Of a stretch of 5,837 nt of DNA, positions 3,936 through 5,837 are shown one piece after another. How positions within the stretch are numbered: position 1 is the first letter of the stretch; every line of letters begins with the position of its first letter. The notes under the pieces are model-generated. The model saw nothing but the letters and a program-made list of their open reading frames with translations. It was not told where the DNA came from and ran no database searches. The DNA comes from Clostridia bacterium (GTDB taxonomy: Bacteria; Bacillota; Clostridia; Oscillospirales; Acutalibacteraceae): positions 1 to 5,837 of the forward strand of contig JAGBSR010000045.1 in NCBI GenBank assembly GCA_017631745.1, in the 5' to 3' direction. The position numbers were made by a program, and so were the translations under genes.

Positions 3936-5837
3936 TTATCTTACCGTTATCATACAGACTGCAACAAATCCGCCGTCTTCCGCTGTAGCCGTAATCTGGC
4001 ACACACCGGGAGCAACAGCTGTTACCTTACCGCTTGAAGAAACCGTAGCAACACTCTTGTCAGATGTTGTCCACTTGATATTCTGATTGGTTGCATTTGA
4101 CGGAGTGAATATCGCTTTGATTGTAAACACTGCACCCTTATCTGCAAGCACGCTTGTCTTATCAAGCTTGAAGTCAGTTGCCGCAATATCTTTAACAGTT
4201 ACCTTACAGGTAGCAGTCTTTCCGTTTGGTGCTTTACAGGTTATTGTTGCTGTGCCGTTTTTAACTGCAGTAACCTTACCGGTTGAAGATACTTTAACAA
4301 TCTTTGTGTTGCTTGAAGTCCATGTAAGAGTCTGATTGGTAGCATTGGCAGGCTTGATTGTAGCTGTAAGAGTTGATGATTTACCCTTGCTGAGTGTAAG
4401 AGAGGTCTTGTTGAGAGTTATCTTTGAAACTGTTACGGGGTTTACCTTTACGGTAATCTTCGCAACCAGCTTGCCGGTATTTGTTGTAGCTGTAATAACT
4501 GCGCTCTCTCCCGCCTTGAGGCCCTTGATTTTGCCCGCAGATGTAACCTTAACAACCTTAGGATTGCTTGAAGTCCAGGTAAGAGATTTGTCCGTTGCAT
4601 TAGAGGGCTTGATTGTGGGCTTGAGCGTTTTTGTTTCGCCGTATTCGATAGTTGTTGATTTGGACGAGAATTTAATCGAAGTCGGCTTCACCTCTTTAAC
4701 GGTAACCTTACACTTCGCGGTCACGCCGGTATCCTTTGTCTTGCAATAGATATATGCCGTGCCTGGTGCTACTGCCGTAACATCACCGTAAGCATCAACC
4801 GTTACAACCTTTTTATTGCTCGAAGACCATGTCACCGATTTAGAGGTTGTATTTTCCGGTAAAACCGTTGCATCAAGAATGTAAGATTTGCCGTCATCAA
4901 GAGTAAGCGAAGTCTTGCTGAGCTTTATCTTCTTGCTGTAAATCATCTCTAGTACGGTTACCTTGCATTTGGCTGTATGCTTGCCGTTTGCAGTTGTAGC
5001 CGATATATATACAGTACCGGGCTTTTTACCTGTCACCTTACCGTTTTTATCAACTGTAGCTATTGATGTATCACTCGATTTCCAGGTTACACTCTTGTTG
5101 GTTGCATCTTCGGGTGTGATTGTTGCTTTGAGTGTCTTTGACTTTGTTTCATATACCTTAAAGGATGTATTATCAAGCTCAACGCCCGTTGCAATAACCT
5201 TTACTGTTACGGTACATACGCCCGTTACCATAGGATTATCCTCTGATGTACACTTGATAGCTGCCTTACCTGCTGAAACCGCCTTTACATTACCCAGAGG
5301 GTCAACGGTTGCAACCTTCGGATTGGAGCTTGTCCACACAACATCCTTGAAGGTTGCGCTTGTGGGAGAAACCTTATAGCCGAGGCTGAGTGTTGAAACA
5401 CCGTTTGTATAGAGTGTTTTTTTGGTTATTGGCGCATCGCCCTCAGTGAGGGTGATTGTCTGCACTGCTGTTTTCTTTGTTACATTTACAAAGCACTTTG
5501 CTGTCAGACCGCCAACTTTGGTAGTAACGGTGATTGTCGCTGTACCTGCGCCGACACCTGTAACCTTGCCGTTCTGGTCAACTGTAGCAACCTTAGGATT
5601 GCTTGAAGTCCATTTTACGCTCTTATCATTTGCCGCTTCTGGATATACCATAGCTTCAAGAGTAACACTCTTTGTGGTATAAATATCACGCTCGGTGTAA
5701 TTGAGAATTACACTTTCAGGCTTGGTTGCAACAATAACTCTGCAAGAAGCCTTGAATGAGCCTACTTCAGTTTTGCAGGTGATTACGGCACTGCCGTTTG
5801 AATGAGCTGTCACAACGCCGTTTTCGTCAACGGAAGC
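3936..5837 (-). CDS. Big-2 (bacterial Ig-like domain 2) repeat protein, 5' end outside window
   Basis: The frame is open to the window edge, so this is the C-terminal 633 residues of a larger protein. The in-frame GTG at 5813 is an ordinary valine inside a repeat, not a start. The visible part is one partial and seven complete Big-2 domains of 82-91 residues. Each has the pattern of a first strand such as ITLNKTSLTL, then ATIKPANATN, then the hallmark WTSSNPKVATVD, then GKVTAVxxGTATIT and a closing KCKVTV. Such arrays are extracellular beta-sandwich stalks in surface adhesins, glycoside hydrolases and S-layer-type proteins. The protein ends two residues after the last strand (ITVR), with no LPXTG, dockerin, SLH or membrane tail, so any anchor or catalytic domain must lie upstream. 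Several repeats carry cysteine pairs. Composition is rich in Lys, Thr, Ser and Val, as usual for the family. A terminator follows directly. Confidence 0.93.
   Translation of the reverse strand, partial: ASVDENGVVTAHSNGSAVITCKTEVGSFKASCRVIVATKPESVILNYTERDIYTTKSVTLEAMVYPEAANDKSVKWTSSNPKVATVDQNGKVTGVGAGTATITVTTKVGGLTAKCFVNVTKKTAVQTITLTEGDAPITKKTLYTNGVSTLSLGYKVSPTSATFKDVVWTSSNPKVATVDPLGNVKAVSAGKAAIKCTSEDNPMVTGVCTVTVKVIATGVELDNTSFKVYETKSKTLKATITPEDATNKSVTWKSSDTSIATVDKNGKVTGKKPGTVYISATTANGKHTAKCKVTVLEMIYSKKIKLSKTSLTLDDGKSYILDATVLPENTTSKSVTWSSSNKKVVTVDAYGDVTAVAPGTAYIYCKTKDTGVTAKCKVTVKEVKPTSIKFSSKSTTIEYGETKTLKPTIKPSNATDKSLTWTSSNPKVVKVTSAGKIKGLKAGESAVITATTNTGKLVAKITVKVNPVTVSKITLNKTSLTLSKGKSSTLTATIKPANATNQTLTWTSSNTKIVKVSSTGKVTAVKNGTATITCKAPNGKTATCKVTVKDIAATDFKLDKTSVLADKGAVFTIKAIFTPSNATNQNIKWTTSDKSVATVSSSGKVTAVAPGVCQITATAEDGGFVAVCMITVR
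3939..4184 (-). repeat. Big-2 domain 8 (C-terminal)
   Basis: An 82-residue unit that ends the protein. It has WTTSDKSVATVSSSGKVTA and two cysteines (VCQI, AVCMI); the first is displaced by four residues relative to the other pairs. Confidence 0.9.
4185..4433 (-). repeat. Big-2 domain 7
   Basis: An 83-residue unit with ATIKPANATNQTLTWTSSN and KVSSTGKVTA. It has a cysteine pair, in ITCK and ATCKV. Confidence 0.9.
4434..4688 (-). repeat. Big-2 domain 6 (no cysteine)
   Basis: An 85-residue unit with PTIKPSNATDKSLTWTSSN and KVTSAGKIKG. It is the only complete unit with no cysteine. Confidence 0.9.
4689..4943 (-). repeat. Big-2 domain 5
   Basis: An 85-residue unit with SVTWSSSNKKVVTVD. It has a cysteine pair, in IYCK and AKCKV, 10 residues apart. 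Confidence 0.9.
4944..5195 (-). repeat. Big-2 domain 4
   Basis: An 84-residue unit with ATITPEDATNKSVTWKSSD and ATVDKNGKVTG. It has one cysteine, in AKCKV. Confidence 0.9.
5196..5468 (-). repeat. Big-2 domain 3 (longest)
   Basis: A 91-residue unit, the longest and most divergent, with a longer first half (TLTEGDAPITKKTLYTNG) and an aromatic YKVSPTSATF in place of the usual TIKPSNATN. The WTSSNPKVATVD hallmark is intact. It has a cysteine pair, in IKCT and GVCTV. Confidence 0.9.
5469..5717 (-). repeat. Big-2 domain 2
   Basis: An 83-residue unit with the hallmark WTSSNPKVATVD followed by GKVTGVGAGTATITV. It has a single cysteine, in AKCFV, so no intradomain disulfide is possible. Confidence 0.9.
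5718..5837 (-). repeat. Big-2 domain 1 (partial, C-terminal half)
   Basis: ASVDENGVVTAHSNGSAV and on to CRVIVATKP is the second half of a Big-2 unit. It has two cysteines, in ITCK and ASCRV, 10 residues apart, on what would be the last two strands. Confidence 0.85.

Noticed and set aside
4087..5682. Several plus-strand open frames rich in Val, Leu and Thr opposite the Big-2 array
   Set aside because: They are the complement of the Lys/Thr/Val-rich repeats; their hydrophobic, repeated look follows from that, and they lack start signals.
5811..5813. GTG as start codon of the Big-2 protein
   Set aside because: The frame continues upstream to the window edge with ASVDENGV, which is normal Big-2 sequence, so the gene begins outside the window.

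Overview
The window looks like chromosomal DNA of a low-to-moderate GC Bacillota, most likely a gut-type Clostridia (Oscillospiraceae/Ruminococcaceae-like). The reasons are the UPF0237/UPF0210 gene pair, a MscL with a C-terminal zinc ribbon, strong GGAGG ribosome binding sites, TTGACA/TATAAT-type promoters, U-rich intrinsic terminators and a long Big-2 (bacterial Ig-like) surface protein. The genus is an inference. All six recognised genes lie on the minus strand, so transcription runs from high to low coordinates.

Layout in transcription order: (1) 5837-3936, the 3' part of a large extracellular Big-2 repeat protein (seven full repeats and one partial), ended by an intrinsic terminator at 3925-3891. 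(2) 3882-3798, an 85-bp cloverleaf-like repeat (element B). (3) 3750-2878, a COG1313/PflX-type radical SAM protein, with a promoter-like sequence almost touching element B. (4) 2831-2352 mscL and 2348-1554 proC, a tightly coupled pair with its own predicted promoter whose -35 lies in the last codons of the radical SAM gene, ended by an intrinsic terminator at 1545-1506. (5) 1483-1401, an 83-bp cloverleaf-like repeat (element A). (6) A predicted promoter at 1350-1323, then an ACT-domain protein (1283-1014) and a UPF0210/DUF711 protein (995 to beyond position 1), a conserved two-gene operon.

The most notable signal is not a protein. Elements A and B share one design: an outer stem of GGGGGCTC/GAGCCCCC enclosing three back-to-back hairpins. 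The outer-stem base, the first hairpin (GCCGAAT/ATTCGGC) and the third hairpin (AAAATCGC/GCGATTTT) keep their sequence. The middle hairpin differs almost completely yet stays fully paired. In element A every base outside three 3-nt loops can pair, giving a perfect four-way junction. Both copies have the same orientation and both sit after the terminator of one gene and before the promoter of the next. This looks like a dispersed, structure-conserved intergenic repeat family (mobile miniature element or cruciform/RNA element) that I cannot assign to a named family.

The genes are otherwise housekeeping or surface functions: proline synthesis, osmotic safety valve, a small-molecule-sensing ACT protein with its partner, and a cell-surface or secreted Ig-like array. 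I see no CRISPR, phage, transposase, tRNA or rRNA.
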